Positions 9,039 through 16,931 of a stretch of 64,000 nucleotides of DNA are shown here, one piece after another. How positions within the stretch are numbered: position 1 is the first letter of the stretch; each line of letters opens with the position of its first letter. Below the pieces are notes generated by a model. That model searched no databases. It was not told where the DNA came from and saw only the letters and a list, made by a program, of their open reading frames with translations. A program made the translations under genes and the position numbers. Source of the stretch: Verticiella alkaliphila (lineage in GTDB: Bacteria > Pseudomonadota > Gammaproteobacteria > Burkholderiales > Burkholderiaceae_B); assembly GCF_018904615.1 (NCBI RefSeq), contig NZ_JADCNH010000026.1:1-64000 (forward strand), in the 5' to 3' direction.

Positions 9039-9668
9039 TCAGCGGCTGTCCCGACGCGCCTGAGCGCGCTGGTTCGAGGAGCGCTGATGGGCGCTGATCG
9101 TGCGCGCCCGAGGCTGGGTTGCCACGGCCTTGGGTTCGACGGCGGAGTCGGCGAGGCTCTGGTTGCGACGGGTCGTCTTGCCCGCACGCTTGGCGGCCTT
9201 GGCCGGCGCCTTGCCAGAGGTCTTGGCCGCGGCCTTCTTGGCAGACGCCTTGCGGGCGGCAGCCTTCTTCGCCACGGCTTTCTTCACAGCCTTCTTCAAG
9301 CCGCTGGCCGAGGACGCCACCGGCACCTGCTTCTGCGCCTTGGCAAAGTCCAGATCCTCCTGGCGCTCGATCTTGGCCAGACGGTCCTCGAAGCGCACCA
9401 CGACTTCGGCGAGGATCTCTTCCTTCTGCTGGGTGCGCTGATTGGCCGTGCCGCGCGAACCACCCTTGCTGCCGGCCGTGTCGCGCATGGCGACGCGCTG
9501 GCGGCGATAGAGGTCACGATACTTGTCGCGCAGTTTGCGCGCTCGCTCGAGTTTGCCGCGGACGGTGGTTTTGTCGAGCGTACGGACCACATTCGAGCGG
9601 CCCGCATCGAACAGGGTCAACTCGGCAGCGGTGAGCAGCTTCTGCGCTTGGGTTCGCGTGTAGGCCAT
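9039..9668 (-). CDS. Histone H1-like, Ala/Lys-rich basic protein
   Basis: A 209-residue protein without recognised enzymatic function. The N-terminal part (1-115) is charged and probably helical (RGKLERARKLRDKYRDLYRRQR, then EEILAEVVVRFEDRLAKIE). Residues about 123-160 form a low-complexity Lys/Ala tail (KKAVKKAVAKKAAARKAS). The end is rich in Arg, Gln and Ser. Such tails resemble eukaryotic H1 and bacterial Hc1/AlgP-type DNA-binding proteins, suggesting nucleoid or RNA binding, but this is inferred from composition only. It has its own upstream gap of 107 bp and is transcribed away from the regulator at 8.9 kb. Confidence 0.7.
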   Translation of the reverse strand: MAYTRTQAQKLLTAAELTLFDAGRSNVVRTLDKTTVRGKLERARKLRDKYRDLYRRQRVAMRDTAGSKGGSRGTANQRTQQKEEILAEVVVRFEDRLAKIERQEDLDFAKAQKQVPVASSASGLKKAVKKAVAKKAAARKASAKKAAAKTSGKAPAKAAKRAGKTTRRNQSLADSAVEPKAVATQPRARTISAHQRSSNQRAQARRDSR

Positions 9669-9775
9669 GCTGGGTTCTCCTTATAGCGATACGAATCGCG
9701 AGCTCAGCAATTTGCTTGCCCGGCCCATGGACGGCAGGTGCGTGCCAAGGCGCAGAGCCAGGCCGCATGCGGCTC

Positions 9776-10597
9776 TCAGGCCATGCCCACCGACACGGGG
9801 CGATCTGCACCCTTCACATAGGGGTAGCGGGGCGAGGCATCCAGGAAGTCATGAAAGTGCACCACCGTGCCGCTTTCCCGCACCAGCACCACGGCGTAGC
9901 CCGGTGGCTCCATGACCGTGGTGGCAGGCCCTTGCAACGCGAGGTCCAGCGCGTGTTGATGATGCGTGCCACGCACAGTGGAGAAGGCCATGCCATGCCA
10001 TGTGCCGGCCGAGGGGCGATGCACATGACCGCTGAACACGTGTCGCACGTTGCCATGCCGGCGCAGGAGGTCCAGCAACTGCGGGCCTTCGCGCAGCCGC
10101 AGCCAGTCCATCGAATCCAGCCCGATCTCCATTGCGGGATGGTGCGAGAAGAGATGGACATTGCGGCCTGCCAGCGCGGCGAGCCGGTCGTCGAGCCATT
10201 GCAGGCGGGCCGCGCAGAGCCGGCCTTCGTGGGTGCCGGCAGTGAGCGTGTCGAGAAAGACGAGGGCCGTATCGCCGATCTCATGGACGGATTGCACGAA
10301 GCCCCGGGCATCCACGGGCATGTCGGGAAAGACCTGGCGGAAGGTCTCGCGGTGGTCGTGGTTGCCCAGGAGCAGACGCACCGGCACGCGCAGCGGCCGC
10401 AGGAGCTCGGCCAGTTGGCGGTAGGCGGCTTCGTCGCCATCGTGCGTGAGATCACCGGTGATCACGCACAGCGCCGCGTCGGTATGGTGGCGATTGATGT
10501 CGTCCACGCAGGACGCAAGATGGTTGGACGGATCCGCGCCGAAGAGCGTATGGCCCGGGGGCACGATGTGCAGATCGGACAGGTGCAGGAGTTTCAT
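9776..10597 (-). CDS. GpdQ-like glycerophosphodiester phosphodiesterase
   Basis: A 273-residue metallophosphoesterase. All metal ligands of the GpdQ type are present and spaced as in Enterobacter GpdQ: Asp8 and His10 (DLH), Asp49 (GDLTHDGDE), Asn79-His80 (GNHD), His152 or 153 (SHHP), His191 and His193 (GHVH). GpdQ releases glycerol-3-phosphate from glycerophosphodiesters. It is the last gene of the DeoR-ABC transporter operon, 27 bp after the second permease, which fits hydrolysis of imported diesters. No signal peptide is visible, so it acts in the cytoplasm. A cyclic-nucleotide phosphodiesterase is the alternative reading. Confidence 0.85.
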   Translation of the reverse strand: MKLLHLSDLHIVPPGHTLFGADPSNHLASCVDDINRHHTDAALCVITGDLTHDGDEAAYRQLAELLRPLRVPVRLLLGNHDHRETFRQVFPDMPVDARGFVQSVHEIGDTALVFLDTLTAGTHEGRLCAARLQWLDDRLAALAGRNVHLFSHHPAMEIGLDSMDWLRLREGPQLLDLLRRHGNVRHVFSGHVHRPSAGTWHGMAFSTVRGTHHQHALDLALQGPATTVMEPPGYAVVLVRESGTVVHFHDFLDASPRYPYVKGADRPVSVGMA

Positions 10598-10624
10598 GGT
10601 CGATGGTCTTGGATTGCGCCGTGT

Positions 10625-11473
10625 TCAGCGGATGCCTGCGCGCAGGAAGGCCTGCAGGAACTGGCGCTGGAAGATCAGAAAGCCCACCAGCAGCGGCGCG
10701 ATCGTCATGAGCGTGGCAGCACTGATGAGGGAGATGTCCACGCCGCTTTCGGGCGCGCCAAAGAGCGATAGCCCCACGGTGAGCGGACGCGTCTCAGGCG
10801 AACTCGTCACCACGAGCGGCCAGAGGAAGTTGTTCCAGTGGGTGGAGACGGACACCAGCGCATAGGCCAGGTACGTGGGGCGCGCGGCAGGCACGTAGAC
10901 GCGCCAGAGCACGCCCAGCGTGCCGCAGCCTTCCACGCGGGCCGCGTCCTCGAGCTCCTGCGGCACCTGCTTGAAGGCCTGGCGCAAGAGGAAGATGCCG
11001 AAGGCGCTCGCCATGTAGGGCAGGCCCATTCCGAACAGCGAATCGAGCAGGCCCAGGCGCGCCGTCATCGCGTAGTTCTCCACGATGAGCACCTCGGGCA
11101 GCACGAAGAGCTGCAGCAGGATGACGAGAAAGAGCAAGTCACGGCCGCGGAAGGTGAAGCGCGCGAACGCGTAGGCGGCGAGCGTGCACAGCACCAGCTG
11201 GCCGATGAGGATGAGACTCACCAGGCCGAAGGTGTTGACGAGATACTGCAGCCACGGCGCCGCGGCCCAGGCGCGCCGAAGGTTGTCGAGCGTCCAGCCG
11301 GCGGTGAGATCGAAGGCCAGCGTGGCCTGCGGGGTGTGGAAGGCGGCCCAGAAGGCAAAGAGCAGCGGCGAGATCCAGGCGAGCGCGAGGATCCACGCGC
11401 CGACGGTATCGAGCAGGGCCGCGAGATCGAGGCGCCGGGCAGGGTTGTCTTGGGGCAGGGCGGCCGTAGTCAT
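10625..11473 (-). CDS. ABC transporter permease, UgpE-type
   Basis: A 282-residue inner-membrane permease of the carbohydrate/G3P uptake class. Six hydrophobic segments are visible, and the coupling (EAA) loop reads ELEDAARVEGCGTLGVLWRVYVP. The start ATG (11473-11471) overlaps the stop of the preceding permease in an ATGA. The longer open frame upstream belongs to another frame of that gene. It pairs with the UgpA-type permease to form the membrane pore of the importer. Confidence 0.88.
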   Translation of the reverse strand: MTTAALPQDNPARRLDLAALLDTVGAWILALAWISPLLFAFWAAFHTPQATLAFDLTAGWTLDNLRRAWAAAPWLQYLVNTFGLVSLILIGQLVLCTLAAYAFARFTFRGRDLLFLVILLQLFVLPEVLIVENYAMTARLGLLDSLFGMGLPYMASAFGIFLLRQAFKQVPQELEDAARVEGCGTLGVLWRVYVPAARPTYLAYALVSVSTHWNNFLWPLVVTSSPETRPLTVGLSLFGAPESGVDISLISAATLMTIAPLLVGFLIFQRQFLQAFLRAGIR

Positions 11474-12366
11474 CGGTAATGGGTGCGGCGTTCGAGGACA
11501 AAGAATTGCAGGGCGGCGAGCACGCCGAGCAGCGTCAGCAGGATGACGGTGAGCACGGCAGCCGACGGTCGATCCAGGTAGGCGAAGGCGTTCTCCCACA
11601 CCCAGTACAGCAAGAGCTTGGAGGCATTGTTGGGCCCGCCCTTGGTCAGCACGAAGAGGTGGTCGATGAGCTTGACGGCATTGATGAGGGCGTTGACGGC
11701 CACGAAGATCGTCGTGGGCATGAGCAGCGGCAGCACCACGCGGCGCAGGGTCTGCCAGCGGCTGGCACCCTCGATGCGGGCGGCTTCCTGCAGGTCCGGC
11801 GGGATGGTCTGCAGCGCGGCGAGATAGAAGATCATGAAGAAGCCCGCCTCCTTCCAGATCGTCACGGCCATCACGGCCCACAGCGCGGTCTCGGGCTGGC
11901 CGAGCCAGTTCGTCGAGCTGATGCCGAAGAGGGCGGTGATGCGATCCAGCACGCCCAGGCCCGGCGTGTAGAAGAACAGCCACAGGTTGGCTGCCGCGAT
12001 CATGGGCAGCATGGCGGGCGTGAAGTAGGCCACGCGCACCCAGGCGCGTCCGGTGATCTTCGCGTTGGCCCAGAGGGCCATGGCCAGCGCCAGCACGATG
12101 GACAGAGGGATCGTCACCGCGGCATAGAGCAGGTTGTTCTGCGCGACCTGCCAGAAGGTCGGGTCGGCGAGCATCGTGGCGTAGTTGTCCAGGCCGACGA
12201 ACACTGGCTCGCGCCGCGCCGTGCCGCGCGAGAAGAGGCTGGCCCACAGGGTGTTGACGGCCGGGATGAAGGCAAAGAGCGTGAGCAGCACGAGCGCCGG
12301 GCTAAGCAGCATCCAGGCATACATCACGTGGCGCCGTTGCGCGTGGCGGGCGAAGTCGTCGGTCAT
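11470..12366 (-). CDS. ABC transporter permease, UgpA-type
   Basis: A 298-residue permease with the family start (YAWMLLSPALVLLTLFAFIPAVNTLW) and the EAA loop DLQEAARIEGASRWQTLRRVVLPLL. Its C terminus overlaps the second permease by four bases. The upstream binding-protein gene ends 43 bp away. Together with its partner it resembles UgpAE or other polyol/glycerophosphate importers. Substrate assignment rests on the phosphodiesterase and Pho-type promoter in the same operon. Confidence 0.88.
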   Translation of the reverse strand: MTDDFARHAQRRHVMYAWMLLSPALVLLTLFAFIPAVNTLWASLFSRGTARREPVFVGLDNYATMLADPTFWQVAQNNLLYAAVTIPLSIVLALAMALWANAKITGRAWVRVAYFTPAMLPMIAAANLWLFFYTPGLGVLDRITALFGISSTNWLGQPETALWAVMAVTIWKEAGFFMIFYLAALQTIPPDLQEAARIEGASRWQTLRRVVLPLLMPTTIFVAVNALINAVKLIDHLFVLTKGGPNNASKLLLYWVWENAFAYLDRPSAAVLTVILLTLLGVLAALQFFVLERRTHYR

Positions 12367-12409
12367 GGCAGCAGGCTCGCGGCCTGGGCGGCCGCGAGCA
12401 TCAACGAGG

Positions 12410-13681
12410 TCAGCGGTAGGGCTTGAGCAGGCGCTCGGCAGTCGCCTGAGCGCCGTCCAGGGCTTCCTTCGGCGTGCTCGAGCCGGTCAGCGCGGCCTGC
12501 ACGGCGTTGGAGAGCGCTTCACGCACGCGAGCCGTCTCGTAGGTGGCGAATTCCGGGATCGCCACGTCGAGCTGGTCGCGTGCGACGATGGCCTGCGGGA
12601 AGCCCTTGGCGTACTCCTGCATCACCGGCGTCTCATAGGCTGCCGGGCTCACGGCCACGTAGCCTGTGGCGATGGACCAGTCCGCCGCGCGCTCAGGCGC
12701 CGTCATGAAGCGGATGAAGCGCAGCGAGGCGGCCTTCTCGGCCTCGGTAGCGCCCTTGAAAAGATAGAAGTTGCCGCCGCCCGTGGGCGAGCCGGGCTGC
12801 TTGTTGGCAGGCAGCATGGCGACGCCGAAGTCGAACTTGGCCTCGTTGCGCACGGCAGTGAGGTTGCCGGTGGTGTGCCACATCATGGCCGTGCGGCCTT
12901 GCACGAAGGCCTGGCGCAGCGTGCCCCATTCGATGGTGCCGCCGGGCATCACCTCATGCTTGGCTGCCATGTCGCGCCAGAACTGCAGGGCTTCGACGGC
13001 GCCCGGCTGATTCAGCGACACCTCGGTGCCTTCCGTGTTCATGAGCGTGGCGCCGTTCTGGATGGCCAGCGCCTGGAACATCCAGTAGGGGTAGCCCGTG
13101 GACGGGATCATGATGCCGTGACGGCCGTTGCCCGAGAGCTTCTGGGCGGCGGCGAGCATGTCCTGCCAGGTGGCGGGCGGCGCGTCCGGGTTCAGGCCGG
13201 CCTCGCGGAACATGTCCTTGTTGTAGTACATGACGATGGTCGAACGCTGGAACGGGATGCCCCAGACGTGGCCGTCCAGCGTGCCGTTGGCCATCAGCGC
13301 CGGGTAGAAGCTTTCCACCCAGGCCTTGTCCTCGGCTGTCTGCGCGAGGGTGTCGAAGGGCTCGATGAGGCCTTGTTCGACGAGATCGTGCGTGTCGAGC
13401 GCGCCCAGTACCGACAATTGCGCCGGCTCACCGCCACGGATGGCCGACAGCGCGCGGATGCGGGTCTCGTCGTAGTTGCCGGCGTACACGGCGCGCACCT
13501 GCACGTCCGGATTGGCCTTGTGGAAGTCGGCGATCATGCCGTCCACCACCTGCGTGAGCGGGCCGCCCACGGCCACGGGGTAGTACATGGTGAGCGAGGT
13601 GGGCTGTGCGGCTGCGGCCGGAGCCGCGAAGGCAGCGGCGCACAGGGCCGCGCCTGCCGTTTTCAAGATCGATGCCAGCAT
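12410..13681 (-). CDS. ABC transporter periplasmic binding protein, UgpB-like
   Basis: A 423-residue extracytoplasmic binding protein. The ATG at 13681 (preceded by AGGAG on the minus strand) gives a signal peptide with hydrophobic core and AAPAAAAQP cleavage region. The mature protein begins TSLTMYYPVAVGGPLTQVVDGM, close to UgpB proteins, and continues with DFHKANPDVQVRAVYAGNYDET. Other UgpB-like traits are GHVWGIPFQRSTIVMYYNKDMF and GGGNFYLFKGATEAEKAA. Glycerol-3-phosphate or glycerophosphodiesters are the likely ligands, by family and context. Confidence 0.88.
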   Translation of the reverse strand: MLASILKTAGAALCAAAFAAPAAAAQPTSLTMYYPVAVGGPLTQVVDGMIADFHKANPDVQVRAVYAGNYDETRIRALSAIRGGEPAQLSVLGALDTHDLVEQGLIEPFDTLAQTAEDKAWVESFYPALMANGTLDGHVWGIPFQRSTIVMYYNKDMFREAGLNPDAPPATWQDMLAAAQKLSGNGRHGIMIPSTGYPYWMFQALAIQNGATLMNTEGTEVSLNQPGAVEALQFWRDMAAKHEVMPGGTIEWGTLRQAFVQGRTAMMWHTTGNLTAVRNEAKFDFGVAMLPANKQPGSPTGGGNFYLFKGATEAEKAASLRFIRFMTAPERAADWSIATGYVAVSPAAYETPVMQEYAKGFPQAIVARDQLDVAIPEFATYETARVREALSNAVQAALTGSSTPKEALDGAQATAERLLKPYR

Positions 13682-13736
13682 GGAGACACTCCTGGGGGTG
13701 ACGCCGGCCGTGGCCAGCGGGGAAAGCGGTTGCGGA

Positions 13737-14885
13737 TCAGAGACCCGTGGGGAGCAGGGCCTGGCCGGAGGCCGTGTCGAAGAGTCGGGTGTGGGCAGGC
13801 GACCAGCGCAGCCCCACGTGGCTGCCAATGACCGCCGACGTGCCGCGCGGTGCGCGCACGATGACCGGCTCGCCCCGTGCGGGGCGCACGTACACGAAGG
13901 CGTCGGCACCCTGGAACTCGTGGTCGATGACGTGAGCAGAGACGGCGTCCTCGCCTGGCTCGCCCAGGCGCATGTGCTCGGGGCGGATGCCCAGCGTGGC
14001 GCGGGCGCGCGCCTGACCGCCTGGCCAGAGCGGCGCGGGCACCTGGTCCGCCGCGAAGAGCATCATGGCCGGGCTGCCGATGAAGCCGGCCACGAAGGTG
14101 GAGGCCGGTGCGTCGTACAGCGCCTGTGGCGTGCCCTGCTGCTCGATGCGCCCCCCATGCATCAGCACGACGCGATCGGCCATGCCCATGGCTTCGGTCT
14201 GGTCGTGCGTGACGTAGACCACCGTCATGCCCAGACGCCGCTGCAGGGTCTTGATCTCCTGGCGCACGGATTGGCGTAGCCGGGCATCGAGGTTGGACAG
14301 CGGCTCGTCCATCAGACAGAGCCGGTGCCCGGCGGCCAGGGCCCGGGCGAGCGCCACGCGCTGCTGCTGCCCGCCGGAGAGCGCGGCGGGCTTGCGGGTG
14401 AGGAGGTTCTCCAGGCCGGTCAGCGCCGCGACCTCGGCGAGCCGGGCGCGGCGCTCTGCAGACGACGTGCCGCGCACCCGCAGACCGAACACGATGTTCT
14501 CGGCCACGGTCAGATGCGGAAAGAGCGCATAGGACTGGAACACCATCGACAGGCCACGCTCGGCCGGCGACAGATGCGTGGCGTCCCGGCCGTGGATCCA
14601 GACCTGGCCGGCGTCCGGCGGCTCCAGGCCGGCGATCAGGCGCAAGGTGGTGGATTTGCCGCAGCCTGAGGGTCCGAGCAAGGCCACGAACTCGCCCTCC
14701 TCGACGGTGAGGTCCAGACCGTCGATGGCGCGCGTGCCGCGCCAGGCCTTGGCCACGCCGACCAGTCGCAGGGCGGGCGTGCCGGCCACGCGCGGAGGTG
14801 TCGCAACGGGCAAGGTATCGGCTCGCGGCACGGGCAGGTCCAGGGGCAGGGTGGTCTGGAGGGCGGTGTCACGCAGGGTCAGCAT
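13737..14885 (-). CDS. ABC transporter ATPase, UgpC/MalK-type
   Basis: A 382-residue CUT1-class ATPase. Walker A is GPSGCGKST, Q-loop FQSYALFPHLTV, signature LSGGQQQR, Walker B LCLMDEPLSNLD and switch His in YVTHDQTEA. A C-terminal regulatory TOBE-type domain follows (LGIRPEHMRLGEPG). An unusual N-terminal extension of about 38 residues precedes the domain and may be untranslated if a later start is used. It overlaps the DeoR gene end by 7 bp and, unlike in E. coli ugp, the ATPase gene precedes the binding protein. Confidence 0.9.
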   Translation of the reverse strand: MLTLRDTALQTTLPLDLPVPRADTLPVATPPRVAGTPALRLVGVAKAWRGTRAIDGLDLTVEEGEFVALLGPSGCGKSTTLRLIAGLEPPDAGQVWIHGRDATHLSPAERGLSMVFQSYALFPHLTVAENIVFGLRVRGTSSAERRARLAEVAALTGLENLLTRKPAALSGGQQQRVALARALAAGHRLCLMDEPLSNLDARLRQSVRQEIKTLQRRLGMTVVYVTHDQTEAMGMADRVVLMHGGRIEQQGTPQALYDAPASTFVAGFIGSPAMMLFAADQVPAPLWPGGQARARATLGIRPEHMRLGEPGEDAVSAHVIDHEFQGADAFVYVRPARGEPVIVRAPRGTSAVIGSHVGLRWSPAHTRLFDTASGQALLPTGL

Positions 14886-15649
14886 GAGGCGGCTCCCGTG
14901 AGAACGAGATCGGTGGACGGCGCGAGATGTTCGGTCCAGCCCAGGCCTGGGTCGGCATCGGTGACGAGGACTGCCGCCTCGGACAGATGGCCCCCGCGCA
15001 CCGGGGCATGACGACCGAACTTGGAGGCGTCGGCCACCAGGATGGGCACGCGGCAGCTCTCGCGCAGCGCCTGGCGCGATGCGGCTTCCGCGTGGTCGAA
15101 GTCGAGCAGGGTGCCGTCGGTGTCGATGCCGCCCACGCCATAGATGCCGAAGTCGGCGCGGTAGCGGCGAAAGAGCGCGTCGGCGGCCTCGCCCAGCACT
15201 TCGGGGTTGGGCTTGCGCAGCGAGCCGCCGGCCATGACGACACCCACCGTGGGATTGGCGGCGAACGTCAGCGCCACGCGCAGATTGTTGGTGACGACCA
15301 TGAGCCCTTCGTGGCGGGCGAGCGCCACGGCCACCTGTTCCGGGGTGGTGCCGATGCCGAGCAGCAGACTCGCTCCCGCAGGGATGCGCGCGGCCACGGC
15401 CAGGCCGATGCGCATCTTGGCCTGCAGGTGGTTCACGCGCCGCGTGTCATAGGGCACGTTGGTGGAGGCCGGCACGAGCTCGGCACCCCCATGGCGACGG
15501 CGCAAGAGGTTCGCGTCGCTCAGGACATTGATGTCGCGACGGATCGTCTGCGGTGTGACGCGAAAGCGCTCGGCGAGGCCTTCGACAGTGACGGAGCCCT
15601 GGGCGCGACACAGGGCGACGATGGCATCATGGCGACCTTGCAGGTTCAT
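14879..15649 (-). CDS. DeoR-family repressor (GlpR-like)
   Basis: A 256-residue DeoR regulator. The N-terminal HTH reads GSVTVEGLAERFRVTPQTIRRDINVL, followed by the family's RRRHGGAE wing. The C-terminal sugar-phosphate isomerase-like domain has the effector motif LLLGIGTTPEQVA and YGVGGIDTDGTLLDFD. GlpR, the closest well-known relative, responds to glycerol-3-phosphate, which the downstream transporter and phosphodiesterase would supply. It is the first gene of the operon, so it probably represses its own synthesis through the inverted repeat at 15667-15718. Confidence 0.88.
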   Translation of the reverse strand: MNLQGRHDAIVALCRAQGSVTVEGLAERFRVTPQTIRRDINVLSDANLLRRRHGGAELVPASTNVPYDTRRVNHLQAKMRIGLAVAARIPAGASLLLGIGTTPEQVAVALARHEGLMVVTNNLRVALTFAANPTVGVVMAGGSLRKPNPEVLGEAADALFRRYRADFGIYGVGGIDTDGTLLDFDHAEAASRQALRESCRVPILVADASKFGRHAPVRGGHLSEAAVLVTDADPGLGWTEHLAPSTDLVLTGAASC

Positions 15650-15666
15650 GTGGGCACGGCATCCGG

Positions 15667-15718
15667 TTCATTCGAAAACGCTGCTCATGCTAGAGAGCGC
15701 GCATGACGTTCGAATGAA
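15667..15718. promoter_or_regulatory. Inverted repeat, candidate DeoR/GlpR-type operator
   Basis: TTCATTCGAA at 15667-15676 is repeated exactly inverted as TTCGAATGAA at 15709-15718, centres 42 bp apart (four helical turns). The first arm continues TTCGAAAACGC, resembling the TTCGWTAWCG core of the E. coli GlpR operator. One arm lies inside the Pho-box array and the other just downstream of the predicted transcription start, an arrangement suited to repression. Assignment to the operon's own DeoR protein is inference. Confidence 0.6.
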
Positions 15719-15742
15719 GCGCAGATGACGTGCAGATGAAGG
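15687..15742 (-). promoter_or_regulatory. Pho-box array (four 11-bp repeats) with -10 element
   Basis: On the minus strand four 7-bp units follow at exact 11-bp intervals: CCTTCAT (15742-15736), ACGTCAT (15731-15725), GCTTCAT (15720-15714) and ACGTCAT (15709-15703). The last is followed, after exactly 10 bp, by TAGCAT (15692-15687), a fair -10. This is the known geometry of PhoB-activated promoters (7-bp TCA-containing units every 11 bp, the last box about 10 bp from the -10). It would place the DeoR-transporter-GpdQ operon under phosphate control. Confidence 0.7.
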
Positions 15743-15766
15743 CTGCGGGCTGTCAGGCCGCGTCGG

Positions 15767-16792
15767 TCAGGTCTCCTCGAGGTAGGGCGCGAGATCCAGG
15801 CTCGAGCAGCGGCCGATGTCACCACGATGGGTTTCGAGGAACGCTGCCGCCGCACGCCGTCCTTCATCGCGCAGCAGGCAGAGGAACGCCCATTCGGCAT
15901 TGAGCTTGGAGGAGGCGCCCAGCGTGTGCAGGGCCTCGCTGCTCACGCGGTGCACGCGCATGCGCGCCCAGCGGCTGCACTCGCCCTGGCCGGGGTCCAC
16001 CACCTGGTTGAGCAGGGCGAGCAGACGCAGCTCCTTCAGGAGCGGCGCGTTGAAGGCCACCTCGTTGACGCGATCCTGGATGGCGCGCGCCATGCGCGGC
16101 GTCCCTTCGCGCGCGACGGGGTTGATCTGCACCAGCACGATGTCGCCGCAACTGCATTCGCGCACGAGCGGCGTCATGGTGGGATTGCCGGAATAGCCGC
16201 CATCCCAGTAGGGCTCGCCATCGATCTCCACCGCCTGGAACATCGTGGGCAGGCAGGCCGAGGCGAGCAGCACGTCGGGCGAGAGTTCGGCGTTGCGAAA
16301 GATGCGTCCGCGCCCGGTGTTGACGTGGGTGGCCGTGACGAAGAGCCGGATGGGCGAGGCGGCCACGCGCTCGAAATCCACGCAGGCCTGAAGGATGTCG
16401 CCCAGGGGGTTGATGCCGAGCGGATTCAGGTCATAGGGCGAAATCACGCGGGCGGCCATGTCGAAGGCCGCATACATCGGCGAGTTGTCGAGCGTCCAGT
16501 TGCCCATCAGCACGTCCAGCGGCGAGCGCTGGATCGGACTGAAGCGGGCGGCAGCCGACACGCGCTGCCAGAAGTCGGTGAGTGCGGCACGCGCGCCCTC
16601 GGCGCCGCCGGCCGCATAGCCATCGACCATCACCACCGCGTTCATGGCGCCCGCCGACGTGCCAGAGACACCCTCGATGCGCAGGTCCGGCTCTTCGAGG
16701 AAGCGATCCAGCACGCCCCACGTGAAGGCGCCGTGCGCGCCGCCTCCTTGCAAGGCGAAATCCAGGGTGAAGGGCAAGGCGGCTTTGGGCAT
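15767..16792 (-). CDS. Patatin-like phospholipase
   Basis: A 341-residue patatin-family lipid acyl hydrolase. Visible features are the oxyanion loop QGGGAHGAF (15-23), the nucleophile elbow GTSAG with Ser46, and the dyad Asp197 in WDGGYSGNP. Start ATG at 16792 follows the conserved N-terminal strand FTLDFALQGGG; the open frame further upstream runs into the ampG region. No signal peptide is visible, so it is probably cytoplasmic. Physiological substrate is unknown. It is divergent from ampG. Confidence 0.9.
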   Translation of the reverse strand: MPKAALPFTLDFALQGGGAHGAFTWGVLDRFLEEPDLRIEGVSGTSAGAMNAVVMVDGYAAGGAEGARAALTDFWQRVSAAARFSPIQRSPLDVLMGNWTLDNSPMYAAFDMAARVISPYDLNPLGINPLGDILQACVDFERVAASPIRLFVTATHVNTGRGRIFRNAELSPDVLLASACLPTMFQAVEIDGEPYWDGGYSGNPTMTPLVRECSCGDIVLVQINPVAREGTPRMARAIQDRVNEVAFNAPLLKELRLLALLNQVVDPGQGECSRWARMRVHRVSSEALHTLGASSKLNAEWAFLCLLRDEGRRAAAAFLETHRGDIGRCSSLDLAPYLEET

Positions 16793-16880
16793 GTCGGACT
16801 CCAGGGCAGGTGGGCAGGGCCGCGGCGGGCACGGGCCATGGCCTCCAGTATGATGCGCGCTTGTCTTCGCACGGCCCTTC

Positions 16881-16895
16881 AAGGAGCGCGTCATC
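16881..16895 (+). promoter_or_regulatory. Shine-Dalgarno AAGGAG before a possible ATC start of ampG
   Basis: AAGGAG (16881-16886) is followed after 6 bp by an in-frame ATC (16893). Translation from there gives AKPAYLIYTSGRVAPLLALGF, and a KPAYL-type N terminus is usual for AmpG proteins. The first standard start codon in frame, GTG at 16932, would remove this segment and has no good ribosome site. No ATG, GTG or TTG occurs in frame between the upstream stop (16851) and 16932. Confidence 0.45.
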
Positions 16896-16931
16896 GCCAA
16901 GCCGGCCTACCTCATCTACACCAGCGGCCGT

